Assembly (NCBI GenBank): GCA_017541025.1
Contig: JAFXZY010000028.1
Span: 1 to 34,499, forward strand
DNA: 34,499 nt
Source: Bacteroidaceae bacterium
GTDB lineage: Bacteria > Bacteroidota > Bacteroidia > Bacteroidales > Bacteroidaceae
Direction of reading: 5' to 3'
Below, piece by piece: positions 15,593 through 22,774 of this stretch; positions within the stretch are counted from its first letter, which is position 1; each line of letters opens with the position of its first letter. The translations under genes and the position numbers were made by a program. The notes under the pieces were generated by a model. It worked only from the letters and a program-made list of their open reading frames with translations, did not search any database and was not told the DNA's origin.

Positions 15593-15640
15593 GTTAACGC
15601 TTTCGTTATCGTTATCGTTGACGTTCCCGTTAACGTTTTA
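15593..15640. repeat. Hexamer array (GTTAAC/GTTATC/GTTCCC) between the CYTH and 45-aa genes
   Basis: Eight consecutive 6-bp units: GTTAAC, GCTTTC, GTTATC, GTTATC, GTTGAC, GTTCCC, GTTAAC, GTTTTA. The last contains the stop codon of the small membrane peptide gene. The same hexamers recur at 16955-16990 and inside a reading frame at 30130-30159. Confidence 0.8.
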
Positions 15641-15775
15641 CTCAAAGAGATAAGCTGCTCCAGCAAAAATTAGCACAAACATCACTATCAGGGCAATAGC
15701 AACGTAAGCAACTACTTTTTTACCATTAGCGGCAACTCTCTTAGAGATCTTCTCTGAATTCTTGTTCTTTTTCAT
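15638..15775 (-). CDS. 45-aa single-pass membrane peptide
   Basis: The frame from ATG 15775 to TAA 15638 starts MKKNKNSEKISKRVAANGKK, a strongly basic lead. One membrane helix follows (about residues 22-43, rich in V, A, I, L, F), ending AAYLFE. This basic-then-hydrophobic layout predicts a cytoplasm-in N-terminus and a single span. It begins 21 nt after the prfB stop and is followed by the CYTH gene, so all three probably share a transcript. I do not recognise the family. Codon use and the clean start, helix and stop support a real gene, which is below usual length cut-offs. Confidence 0.7.
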   Translation of the reverse strand: MKKNKNSEKISKRVAANGKKVVAYVAIALIVMFVLIFAGAAYLFE

Positions 15776-15796
15776 TGTATTTAAGTTTAAAAGTTA

Positions 15797-16909
15797 TTAA
15801 TCCTGTCCTCCAAATTCCATCAGGTAGGCCTTGATGAAAGCGTCTATCTTGCCATCCATTACACCGCCCACATCGCTGGTCTGGTAATTGGTACGGTGAT
15901 CCTTCACGCGACGGTCGTCAAAGACATAGCTGCGAATTTGGCTTCCCCATTCAATTTTCTTCTTGCCTGCCTCTACCTTAGCCTGCTCCTCCATACGGTG
16001 CTTCATCTCCTTGTCGTAGAGCATAGATCGAAGGATTCGCATGGCGTTTTCCTTATTCTTGGGCTGGTCGCGAGTCTCGGTATTCTCAATGAGGATTTCC
16101 TCTTCTTCGCCTGTATAGGGGTCCTTATACTGATAACGCAGACGAACGCCGGACTCCACCTTATTTACATTCTGTCCCCCGGCTCCACTACTGCGGAAAG
16201 TATCCCATGAGATGCGGGCGGGCTCTATATTCACCTCGATGGTATCATCTACCAATGGCGTAACGAAGACACTGGAGAAACTGGTCATACGCTTACCCTG
16301 AGCATTATAGGGGGAAACACGTACCAGACGGTGAACGCCATTCTCACTCTTCAGGTAACCGTAAGCATATTCGCCTTGAATCTCCAATGTACAGGTCTTT
16401 ATTCCGGCATCGTCACCGTCTAAGAGGTTGCTCACCACACATTTATATCCATTGTTTTCTGCCCAGCGCATATACATACGCATCAGCATCTGCGCCCAGT
16501 CCTGTGCTTCGGTTCCGCCGGCACCAGAATTAATCTTCAGCACGGCATCCATAGCATCTCCCTCTCCACGAAGCATATTCTTCAGTTCAAGGTCTTCAAT
16601 AGCTTTGATGGCACGGGCATAGAGGTCATCCACCTCCTCTTCCGTTACCAGTTCTTCTTTATAGAAATCGAAGGCAGTCTCCAGTTCATCTGCCAAAGTC
16701 TTTACTTCTTCGTATCCCTTTATCCACTTTTCCAATCCCTTTACCAACTTCATCTGTGCTTCAGCACGTTTCTGGTCGTCCCAAAATTCAGGAGCTTGTG
16801 TTCTGAGCTGCTCCTCCTCGTACTGCATCCGCTTGGCATCTATGTCCAAATAGCGGTTCAACTGTTCAGTACGTTCTTTTACTTCTTTTAATTGATCTGC
16901 TGTTATCAC
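15797..16909 (-). CDS. prfB: Peptide chain release factor 2 (RF2)
   Basis: Terminates translation at UGA and UAA. The 370-residue length is normal. The catalytic GGQ is at 244-246 (SSGAGGQNVNK). The codon-reading tripeptide is SPY at 199-201 where E. coli has SPF, within RLVRVSPYNAQGKRMTS. The start is GTG at 16909: an in-frame stop lies a few codons upstream and no ATG intervenes. At the place where many prfB genes carry the in-frame UGA and +1 frameshift (after RYL, residue 21) this gene reads straight through as RYLDID, so RF2 autoregulation by frameshifting is absent. It is followed closely by the 45-aa peptide and the CYTH gene. Confidence 0.95.
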   Translation of the reverse strand: MITADQLKEVKERTEQLNRYLDIDAKRMQYEEEQLRTQAPEFWDDQKRAEAQMKLVKGLEKWIKGYEEVKTLADELETAFDFYKEELVTEEEVDDLYARAIKAIEDLELKNMLRGEGDAMDAVLKINSGAGGTEAQDWAQMLMRMYMRWAENNGYKCVVSNLLDGDDAGIKTCTLEIQGEYAYGYLKSENGVHRLVRVSPYNAQGKRMTSFSSVFVTPLVDDTIEVNIEPARISWDTFRSSGAGGQNVNKVESGVRLRYQYKDPYTGEEEEILIENTETRDQPKNKENAMRILRSMLYDKEMKHRMEEQAKVEAGKKKIEWGSQIRSYVFDDRRVKDHRTNYQTSDVGGVMDGKIDAFIKAYLMEFGGQD

Positions 16910-16954
16910 TTTTGTTTATTCTTTTTAGTTAAGTAACGAGTTAACGAGTTGTTT

Positions 16955-17041
16955 GTTTTAGTTTTAGTTTTCGTTCCCGTTATCGTTCCCCACCTCCCAT
17001 TTGGGAGAGGAGGGGTTAGGGGTTAGAGAGGGGCCGTTCCC
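16955..17041. repeat. Hexamer array plus C/G palindrome between prfB and the acyl-CoA synthetase gene
   Basis: Hexamers GTTTTA, GTTTTA, GTTTTC, GTTCCC, GTTATC, GTTCCC (16955-16990) run into a C/G-rich element with the palindrome CTCCCATTTGGGAG and the blocks GAGGGGTTAGGGGTTAGAG. GTTCCC returns at 17036. This fills nearly all of the 134-nt gap. An 8-mer pair AACGAGTT occurs just before it (about 16935-16950). Confidence 0.75.
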
Positions 17042-17043
17042 GT

Positions 17044-18855
17044 TCAACTCTCCTCGTACATCTTATCTATCTGTTCTTTATAAATCTCGTTTATCACGGG
17101 TCGTTTAACCTTTAGCGTGTTGGTTAGTTCACCGCGCTCTAAGCTGAAAGGTTCGGGCAGCAGCGTGATACGCTTCACTTGCTCGTAGTAAGCAAGGTCT
17201 TGCTGCATGGTCTCCAGTCTGTCTAACACGAACTGCTCCACCTGCTTATTCCGGCAAAGGTCTGCCCTGTCCTGATATGTTATGTTATGGCTCTTGGCAT
17301 ATTGCTCCAGGAGTTTGTATTCAGGAATTATCAGGGCCGACACAAACTTCTTCTGGTCGGCAATGATTACGGCCTGATCTATGTAACGGTCCACACACAG
17401 CCTTGCTTCCAGCATTTGGGGAGCGATGTATTTTCCGTTGCTGGTTTTGAACAGGTCTTTTATGCGATCGGTCAGGAAGAGTTCCCCGTCCTTCAGGTAT
17501 CCGGCATCGCCCGTATGGAACCATCCTTCGTTATCGACCACCAGACCTGTCACCTCTGCCTTACGATAGTAGCCCTTGGTGATAGTATCGCCTTTGAGCA
17601 GAATCTCATTATTCTCACCGAATTTCAGTTGAACGCCATCCAGCAGTCTTCCTACGGAACCAATGGTGATGGGCCGGTTCCATCTGTCGGCCGAAACGGT
17701 GGCTGTGCTCTCTGTAAGGCCGTAACCCACTATCATCATGATGCCTGCCGAATGGATAAACTCCTCCACTTCCTTAGATATGGCAGCTCCTGCCGTTGGG
17801 AAGAAGTTATGACGTTCCAGACCCAGCATCTTTAGCAGCAGTGCAATGACCGTCTTCTCGTAGAAAAGATATTGCATCTTCAGGGTCAGAGGAGGCTCCA
17901 AGCCCTTCATCTTATAGTTTACATTATATTCCTTGCCTACTCGCAACGCATCCTCTAACATCTTGCGCTGAATGGGGCTGCTGGTGTTTATCTTCTCCTG
18001 CACACCGGCATACACCTTCTCCCAGAAACGGGGAACAGCACACATGCAAGTGGGATGTACCTCGCGAAGGCTCTGAAGGATTTCCGTTGGACGAAGATTT
18101 ACTGCCAACGTACAGCCGGTGGCAATACACAGATAAGACCATCCCCGTTCAAAGACATGCGTAAAAGGCAGGAAATTCATCACCAGGTCAGAGTCGGACA
18201 GGTTGAGCACACCTTCATGGGCACGAATGGCTGCATTAAACATACGGTGTGTTAACATGACGCCTTTGCTCAGGCCCGTTGTTCCGCTGGTATAGAGGAT
18301 GTTGGCCAGATCGTCCTGGTCCAGTTCTGCAGTTCGCTGTTCTATCTCGGTCTGATGCTTGAAGGATTGTCCCAGCTTCAGAAACTCATCGAAATACATA
18401 CTTACCTTATCCTGCTCATCCTTCTTTACCGAGCGGTCAAAGATAATCAGTCCGCACACACAATGTTCTATCTTCAGCACACGATAGGCTGTATCGTACT
18501 GGTACTGTTCACCCACAAAGATGTAGCGTATCTTGGCATCACTTACCATATACTTCACCTGCGTCTCGCTGCTGGTTGCATAGAACGGAATGGTTACGGC
18601 ACGGATGGCATAGGCGCCGAAATCTACGTACATACATTCCGGCATATTCTGCGAGAACACGGCTACATTCTCCTGAATGCCGATGCCCAGTTCCATCATG
18701 GAATTACTGACCAGTCGGACCGTTTCTGAGTAGGTATTCCACGAGATGTCCTTCCACTTATTTTCCGTGTAATCCTTGTACTTCATAGCTGTCCGGCTAC
18801 CGTAAATCTTAGCCTGACTATGAATAAGTGTAGATAAAGGACTGTTGTTCTGCAT
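17044..18855 (-). CDS. Long-chain fatty acid-CoA ligase (AMP-forming)
   Basis: Activates fatty acids to acyl-CoA via acyl-AMP. 603 residues with the AMP-binding motifs in order: YTSGTTGLSKG (P-loop, TSGTTG at 189-194), GYGLTESTATVSADRW, GWFHTGDAGYLKDGELFLTD, and RIKDLFKTSNGKYIAPQMLE at the hinge to the C-terminal lid. The segment NLRPTEILQSLREVHPT and the C-terminal LKVKRP are typical of the long-chain FadD15-like subgroup widespread in Bacteroidota. No signal peptide is present; it should be membrane-associated in the cytoplasm. It has its own promoter (18880-18911), divergent from the ArgE-like gene. The exact chain-length preference is not readable. Confidence 0.92.
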   Translation of the reverse strand: MQNNSPLSTLIHSQAKIYGSRTAMKYKDYTENKWKDISWNTYSETVRLVSNSMMELGIGIQENVAVFSQNMPECMYVDFGAYAIRAVTIPFYATSSETQVKYMVSDAKIRYIFVGEQYQYDTAYRVLKIEHCVCGLIIFDRSVKKDEQDKVSMYFDEFLKLGQSFKHQTEIEQRTAELDQDDLANILYTSGTTGLSKGVMLTHRMFNAAIRAHEGVLNLSDSDLVMNFLPFTHVFERGWSYLCIATGCTLAVNLRPTEILQSLREVHPTCMCAVPRFWEKVYAGVQEKINTSSPIQRKMLEDALRVGKEYNVNYKMKGLEPPLTLKMQYLFYEKTVIALLLKMLGLERHNFFPTAGAAISKEVEEFIHSAGIMMIVGYGLTESTATVSADRWNRPITIGSVGRLLDGVQLKFGENNEILLKGDTITKGYYRKAEVTGLVVDNEGWFHTGDAGYLKDGELFLTDRIKDLFKTSNGKYIAPQMLEARLCVDRYIDQAVIIADQKKFVSALIIPEYKLLEQYAKSHNITYQDRADLCRNKQVEQFVLDRLETMQQDLAYYEQVKRITLLPEPFSLERGELTNTLKVKRPVINEIYKEQIDKMYEES

Positions 18856-18879
18856 CTGGTTTGCTCGTTAATTTTTCCA

Positions 18880-18911
18880 CAAAGGTAACATCTTTTAAGA
18901 TAAATGCCAAA
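18880..18911 (-). promoter_or_regulatory. Promoter of the acyl-CoA synthetase gene
   Basis: On the minus strand there is TTTG (18908-18911), a 20-nt spacer and TACCTTTG (18880-18887), about 25 nt before the ATG at 18855. Confidence 0.7.
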
Positions 18912-19001
18912 TAAATTTGGTATTTTTGGAATTACAACGTAACTTTGAGATTAAAAATCCCGTACTTATTCCGTCTCGACATAAAAAAGAATAGATTTTC
19001 T

Positions 19002-19032
19002 TTTGTTCTGTTCCCGACTTTTCGTAACTTTG
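19002..19032 (+). promoter_or_regulatory. Promoter of the ArgE-like gene, close to the start codon
   Basis: TTTG (19002-19005), 19-nt spacer, TAACTTTG (19025-19032): a full consensus match. Transcription should begin around 19036-19040. The ATG at 19043 would then have almost no leader, and the in-frame ATG at 19055 about 15-19 nt. Confidence 0.75.
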
Positions 19033-19054
19033 CTCAACATAAATGGCAAGAAGG

Positions 19055-20107
19055 ATGAGTACAGAAGCATTAACAGAACAGGCAATTGAGCTTTTAAGCG
19101 CTCTTATCAGGATTCCCAGAACCAGCAGAAACGAGACTGAAGCAGCACAGTTCCTGAAATCTTTTATGGAGCAGGAATGCAAACTGCCCACACAAGCCGA
19201 CGGTTGTAACCTATGGTCCATTGCTCCAGATTATAACCCTCAGAAACCCACCCTCCTACTGAATGCCCACATCGACACAGTAAAGCCTGTGGATGCCTGG
19301 ACGCACAACCCATTCTGTCCCGTCATCGAGGACGGCAAGCTGTACGGCCTGGGCAGTAACGACGATGGTGCCAGCCTGGTTTCCCTGCTGCAAGTGTTCC
19401 GTGTGCTCCGCGAACAGCCACTACCCTATAACCTTATATATTTAGTCAGTGCCGAGGAGGAGGTCAGTGGCATGAACGGTATCGAGCACGCCCTTCCCCT
19501 GCTACCCCATATAGATGTAGCTCTGGTAGGAGAGCCCACAGGCATGCAGCCCGCCATAGCGGAGAAGGGACTTATGGTACTGGACGTTACCGCCCACGGA
19601 AAGGCCGGGCATGCAGCCCGCAACGAGGGCGACAATGCCATCTACCACGCCATCAAGGATATTCAGTGGTTCCAGACCTACCGTTGGGAGAAGGAATCCC
19701 AGCTCTTAGGTCCCGTTAAGATGACGGTCACTGTCATCAACGCCGGAACTCAGCATAATGTCATCCCGGACAAGTGCACGTTTACCGTTGATGTACGGTC
19801 TAACGAACTTTATTCTAATGAGGAACTTTTCAATGAGATACGTCAATACATTGAGAGCGACGTCCAAGCCCGTTCCTTCCGGCTGAACTCTTCCCGCATA
19901 GCGCTTTCCCATCCACTGGTTCAGAAGATTATCTCCCTTGGCGGCAAGCCCTTTGGCTCCCCCACCCTCAGCGATCAGGCCCTCATGCCCTTCCCCAGCT
20001 TGAAGATGGGTCCCGGCCAGAGTTCCCGCAGCCACACAGCTGATGAATTTATCGAAATCCAGGAAATCCGGCAAGCTATAGAATTTTACCTAAAGGTGCT
20101 TCTTTAG
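19055..20107 (+). CDS. argE: M20 family deacylase, ArgE-like
   Basis: A zinc-dependent amidohydrolase that removes an acyl group from an N-acyl amino acid. Counting from the upstream ATG (19043), metal and catalytic residues are His76 and Asp78 (NAHIDTVKPVD), Asp107/108 (GSNDDGAS), the Glu pair at 138-140 (SAEEEVSG), Glu164 (VGEPTG) and a C-terminal His (SHTADEF). The dimerisation domain is present, and the length (350-354) fits ArgE/DapE. In Bacteroidota, arginine synthesis runs through N-acetyl or N-succinyl citrulline, so the substrate may be one of those rather than acetylornithine. No other arg gene is nearby. Start choice: 19055 gives a usable leader after the promoter, while 19043 adds four residues. 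Confidence 0.8.
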   Translation: MSTEALTEQAIELLSALIRIPRTSRNETEAAQFLKSFMEQECKLPTQADGCNLWSIAPDYNPQKPTLLLNAHIDTVKPVDAWTHNPFCPVIEDGKLYGLGSNDDGASLVSLLQVFRVLREQPLPYNLIYLVSAEEEVSGMNGIEHALPLLPHIDVALVGEPTGMQPAIAEKGLMVLDVTAHGKAGHAARNEGDNAIYHAIKDIQWFQTYRWEKESQLLGPVKMTVTVINAGTQHNVIPDKCTFTVDVRSNELYSNEELFNEIRQYIESDVQARSFRLNSSRIALSHPLVQKIISLGGKPFGSPTLSDQALMPFPSLKMGPGQSSRSHTADEFIEIQEIRQAIEFYLKVLL

Positions 20108-20160
20108 GAATTATCTTCATCTATTAACGTGAGTCCGACGTAATATAATTGTCTGTAAAT

Positions 20161-20192
20161 AACCTGACACGAGGGTAGCAGGTTCCTCTTTT
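20161..20192 (+). terminator. Possible terminator after the ArgE-like gene
   Basis: AACCTG (20161-20166) and CAGGTT (20179-20184) form a 6-bp stem, followed by CCTCTTTTC. It lies between convergent genes. The stem is short and the T-run imperfect, so this is weak. Confidence 0.3.
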
Positions 20193-20198
20193 CGTCAC

Positions 20199-21605
20199 CT
20201 ATCGCCCTATCCAGCTTTCGGGATTCAGTTTGGTAGTTTCCTTGCGGAGTTGGAAATGGAGGACGCATTTGCCCGTTCCATCGTCGGCAACGGTGCCGAT
20301 GATGTCCTTGGTATTAACCTTCTGACCCTTGGAGACCGTTACGGAGGAAAGGTTACAGTAAACGGATATGTAACTGCCGTGACGGATGAGCACATTGCGT
20401 GAGCCTCCAAACTGGAATACTGCCGAAACTTCACCGGTGAAGATGGAACGCGCACGGGCTCCGGGACGGCCCACATAGTTGGTTCCCTTATTTTCGAGCT
20501 GCACATTCTTCAGTCCGGGAACGTTATATGTACCAAAGCGGTTTCCTATCATGTACTGGCCGGTAATGGGAACGGGCAGGCGGCCACGATTCTGCTCGAA
20601 GGTGCCGTTCAGCTGCCGATCCTCGGCTGTGAGCCATGTATCGGGCTTCAGAGGCGTAGGCTTGCTGGTTGACTTGGGAGCGGGCGTAGTTTTTCCACCC
20701 GTCTTTCCTGCCTTTTTACGTGCAGCTTCCTCGGCAGCTTTCTTGCGAGCTGCCTCTTCAGCAGCCTTCTTTCGGGCCGCAGCTTCAGCAGCCTTTCGGG
20801 CCTGCTCTATCTCATAAGCTATCAGGTCGTCAATCTTCTTGTTCAGCGCATTCAGTTGCTTCTGTTGCTCGGCAATCTTTCCTGCTAATCCCGACTCCTG
20901 CTTCTTCAGGCCCTCCACTTTTTTCTTCTGCTGCACTTGCTGAAAGCCCAAATCCTTACGCTGCAGCATTACCTCGTGAACCAGACTGCTCTTCTTGCTC
21001 TTGGTATTCAGGAGTTTATTCTGCTCTTCCAGCAATTCGGCCTGCTTCCTGAGAATCTGCTCGCCTAAGTTATGCTCGAACGACACATATTCCTTGGCAA
21101 AGCGGGAACGGCGGAACATCTGCTTGACATTCTGGGCTGAAAGGATAAAGATCAGGGATGAATTCTGGTTCTTCTGGGTACGGGCATAGCGCATAGCCTG
21201 CTTTAGTTTCTCGCGTTTTTCCTTCAGTTCACCCTCCTTCTCACGAATCTTTCCCTGTAGTTGAATGGCAAGCGAATCCAATTCATCTATTTCCTTTTCC
21301 AGTCCTACAATCTGGTCCAGACGGTTATTCAACTGAATACCTATGTAATGGATGTTCTGCTGGCCTACCTTCACTTGCTGCTTGGTCTTGGTCAGCTCAG
21401 CCTTGGATTTCTTAAGGGTATTCTGCAGCTCCACCTTCTGTTTCTGCAACGCCTTCACCTTCTTACTGTTCTGGGGAAAAACGGCTATGGGAAGCAGTAG
21501 GAAAATGGCAAGGAGAGCCGTTTTTATGTAAGGAGTTAAAGGAGTTAGAGGAGTTAAAGGAGTTAAAGGAGTTAAAGACGATACTTTAGACTTCTTGAAC
21601 GTCAT
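20199..21605 (-). CDS. EnvC-like murein hydrolase activator (coiled coil + degenerate LytM/M23)
   Basis: 468 residues from ATG 21605. The signal peptide h-region is about 28-44 (ALLAIFLLLPIAVF); a long coiled coil follows (about 46-290), ending in an Ala/Lys/Glu-rich stretch made of repeats of KKAAEEAAR. The C-terminal LytM/M23 domain (about 350-468) ends LNPESWIGR as in EnvC. The usual HxH zinc site is not intact (HFQ), so it probably activates cell-wall amidases during division rather than cutting peptidoglycan itself. The residues before the h-region are five LTP repeats encoded by 9-bp DNA repeats. An alternative ATG at 21719 overlaps the upstream stop (ATGA) but would add 38 residues encoded by 19-bp repeats. 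Last gene of the leftward run. Confidence 0.85.
   Translation of the reverse strand: MTFKKSKVSSLTPLTPLTPLTPLTPYIKTALLAIFLLLPIAVFPQNSKKVKALQKQKVELQNTLKKSKAELTKTKQQVKVGQQNIHYIGIQLNNRLDQIVGLEKEIDELDSLAIQLQGKIREKEGELKEKREKLKQAMRYARTQKNQNSSLIFILSAQNVKQMFRRSRFAKEYVSFEHNLGEQILRKQAELLEEQNKLLNTKSKKSSLVHEVMLQRKDLGFQQVQQKKKVEGLKKQESGLAGKIAEQQKQLNALNKKIDDLIAYEIEQARKAAEAAARKKAAEEAARKKAAEEAARKKAGKTGGKTTPAPKSTSKPTPLKPDTWLTAEDRQLNGTFEQNRGRLPVPITGQYMIGNRFGTYNVPGLKNVQLENKGTNYVGRPGARARSIFTGEVSAVFQFGGSRNVLIRHGSYISVYCNLSSVTVSKGQKVNTKDIIGTVADDGTGKCVLHFQLRKETTKLNPESWIGR
21531..21575. repeat. Five 9-bp units encoding (LTP)5 in the EnvC-like signal region
   Basis: AGGAGTTAA x5 (second unit ...TAG) on the plus strand, read as TTAACTCCT on the coding strand. 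The period is a multiple of three, so unit gain or loss keeps the frame. They sit immediately before the hydrophobic core of the signal peptide. Confidence 0.85.
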
Positions 21606-21630
21606 TGGGGAGCATGTGTAGAACAAACGT

Positions 21631-21708
21631 CCTAGCGAAGCGATAACTCCTAGGCCGCAGGCCGATAACTCCTTAGCGAAGCGATAACTCCTTAGCGAAG
21701 CGATAACT
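21631..21708. repeat. 19-bp tandem units with GNA-triloop hairpins
   Basis: Four units of CCTTAGCGAAGCGATAACT (18, 22, 19 and 19 bp; the last two identical). Each normal unit contains GCGAAGC, a GC-GAA-GC mini-hairpin. The divergent second unit has GGCCGCAGGCC instead, a 4-bp stem closing a GCA loop. They lie between the DUF4292 stop and the preferred EnvC-like start, and remain in an open frame. Confidence 0.8.
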
Positions 21709-21715
21709 CCTTCCT

Positions 21716-22687
21716 TCATTTCGCCAAACTCATGATTTTCCTGAACGCAGTATCTAAGGAAACCTCGGTGTAACGGTTCTTATTTATCTCGGTACGCGTC
21801 TCCCAACTGGAATCGGGCTTAACGGAACTGATACGGAAGGTTGCCTCTACATTTTCGTATAACAGTTCAAAGGAGAGTTTCATTGTACCAGGGAAATCCT
21901 GCTCACCCAGTTTGGTCCAGTCGGCATACTGCCATTTTACGACAGCATCCTCGGAATAGGCTCGCGAAAAACGTGTTTCTTCCACCAGTTGGTTTGCTGC
22001 ATTCAACACGAATGTTAAGGCAACATTTCTGTCCTGCGAATTAACCAGTTTAACGCCATCGGCATCTTTCTTCAGGTTGTAACTACCGCTCTCAGGCGCA
22101 TTACCATCACCATTCAGGACAAACAATTCATCCCAAAACAGGGATTGGAACGTATAGAAATCTATTCCCGCCTCGCGGAAGAAATTCACTTCGTCATAGT
22201 CGCACTTCACATACTGATGGTTCATACGGTCCACCAACATCATGTAGTCTGGTGTCAGCTCCAGTCGGCCAACCTCCATCAGGCCCAATGCCACCAGTGA
22301 TATCTGTATAACATCGTTGCGTTTCATCCTCAAGGAACCGCCCACCCTGGTACTATTCTTGGAGGTACTTAGGTTAAGGCTCATCTTTGCAGATATGCAG
22401 GGTTCTGTTACGCGCTTTGAGTTAACAGCCTGAACGACATCGACTAAACTGGGTTGCTTTTCCAACATGGGGTTACCACCAGCAACAACGTTCTTCTTGC
22501 TGCCACAGGAAGCGAGAAACAAGACAGTGGCGAAAAGGAGAAGCAGCCCCTCTCCCCGCTTTTGCCCACCGTCGCAAAGCTCCCCAATCGCTACGACTCC
22601 GCGATTGCCCAAAGGGGAGAGCCAACTAGTAGAAAACACTTGTCCTACACGTGAGAATGTTCTGTTAACAATATGAGTAAATTTCAT
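21716..22687 (-). CDS. DUF4292 lipoprotein
   Basis: 323 residues from ATG 22687. A lipobox LASC (LLLLFATVLFLASCGSKK) predicts a lipid-anchored periplasmic or outer-membrane protein. The body shows a LolA/LolB-like beta pattern (ISAKMSLNLS, GGSLRMKRNDVIQISLVALGL, VGRLELTPDYMMLVDRMN), as in DUF4292. That suggests lipoprotein- or lipid-handling, unproven. The n-region is abnormally long (about 48 residues). Its middle part, SPLGNRGVVAIGELCDGGQ, is encoded by a palindromic G/C-rich element (22550-22621) that looks inserted. A TTG at 22717 would lengthen it further. It lies between the TPR and EnvC-like genes, an arrangement common in this phylum. Confidence 0.85.
   Translation of the reverse strand: MKFTHIVNRTFSRVGQVFSTSWLSPLGNRGVVAIGELCDGGQKRGEGLLLLFATVLFLASCGSKKNVVAGGNPMLEKQPSLVDVVQAVNSKRVTEPCISAKMSLNLSTSKNSTRVGGSLRMKRNDVIQISLVALGLMEVGRLELTPDYMMLVDRMNHQYVKCDYDEVNFFREAGIDFYTFQSLFWDELFVLNGDGNAPESGSYNLKKDADGVKLVNSQDRNVALTFVLNAANQLVEETRFSRAYSEDAVVKWQYADWTKLGEQDFPGTMKLSFELLYENVEATFRISSVKPDSSWETRTEINKNRYTEVSLDTAFRKIMSLAK
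22550..22621. repeat. 72-bp palindromic element inside the DUF4292 signal region
   Basis: The outer arms CTCTCCCC (22550-22557) and GGGGAGAG (22614-22621) are perfect complements. The inner arms CAATCGC / GCGATTG (22585-22591, 22601-22607) close a 9-nt loop. 72 bp is exactly 24 codons, so insertion preserves the frame. It lies between the N-terminal Met segment and the hydrophobic core of the lipoprotein signal. Confidence 0.75.
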
Positions 22688-22723
22688 CTTGAATTGTATA
22701 ATAAAGACATTGTCCAAATCTCC

Positions 22724-22754
22724 CCTCTCTCCCCCTAAAGGGGTTGGGGGGCTT
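22724..22754. repeat. C/G-rich element with CCCC-TAAA-GGGG hairpin upstream of DUF4292
   Basis: CTCCCCTCTCTCCCCCTAAAGGGGTTGGGGGG, followed on the plus strand by CTTTTT, lies between the TPR stop (22775) and the DUF4292 start. It would look like a terminator on the plus strand, but both flanking genes run leftward, so it is better read as one of the dispersed C/G elements. Confidence 0.6.
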
Positions 22755-22774
22755 TTTCACTATTACCTTTCCCT

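Noticed and set aside
15574-15666. N-terminal extension of the CYTH frame
   Set aside because: It translates the hexamer array and overlaps the stop of the 45-aa gene; the family N-terminus begins at the ATG at 15573.
21606-21719. Start of the EnvC-like protein at 21719
   Set aside because: The ATGA overlap is attractive, but this start puts about 65 residues, mostly repeat-encoded, before the signal peptide core; 21605 is preferred, though not proven.
22724-22760. Intrinsic terminator (CCCC-TAAA-GGGG then T-run)
   Set aside because: It is oriented for rightward transcription between two leftward genes; it fits the dispersed C/G elements better.
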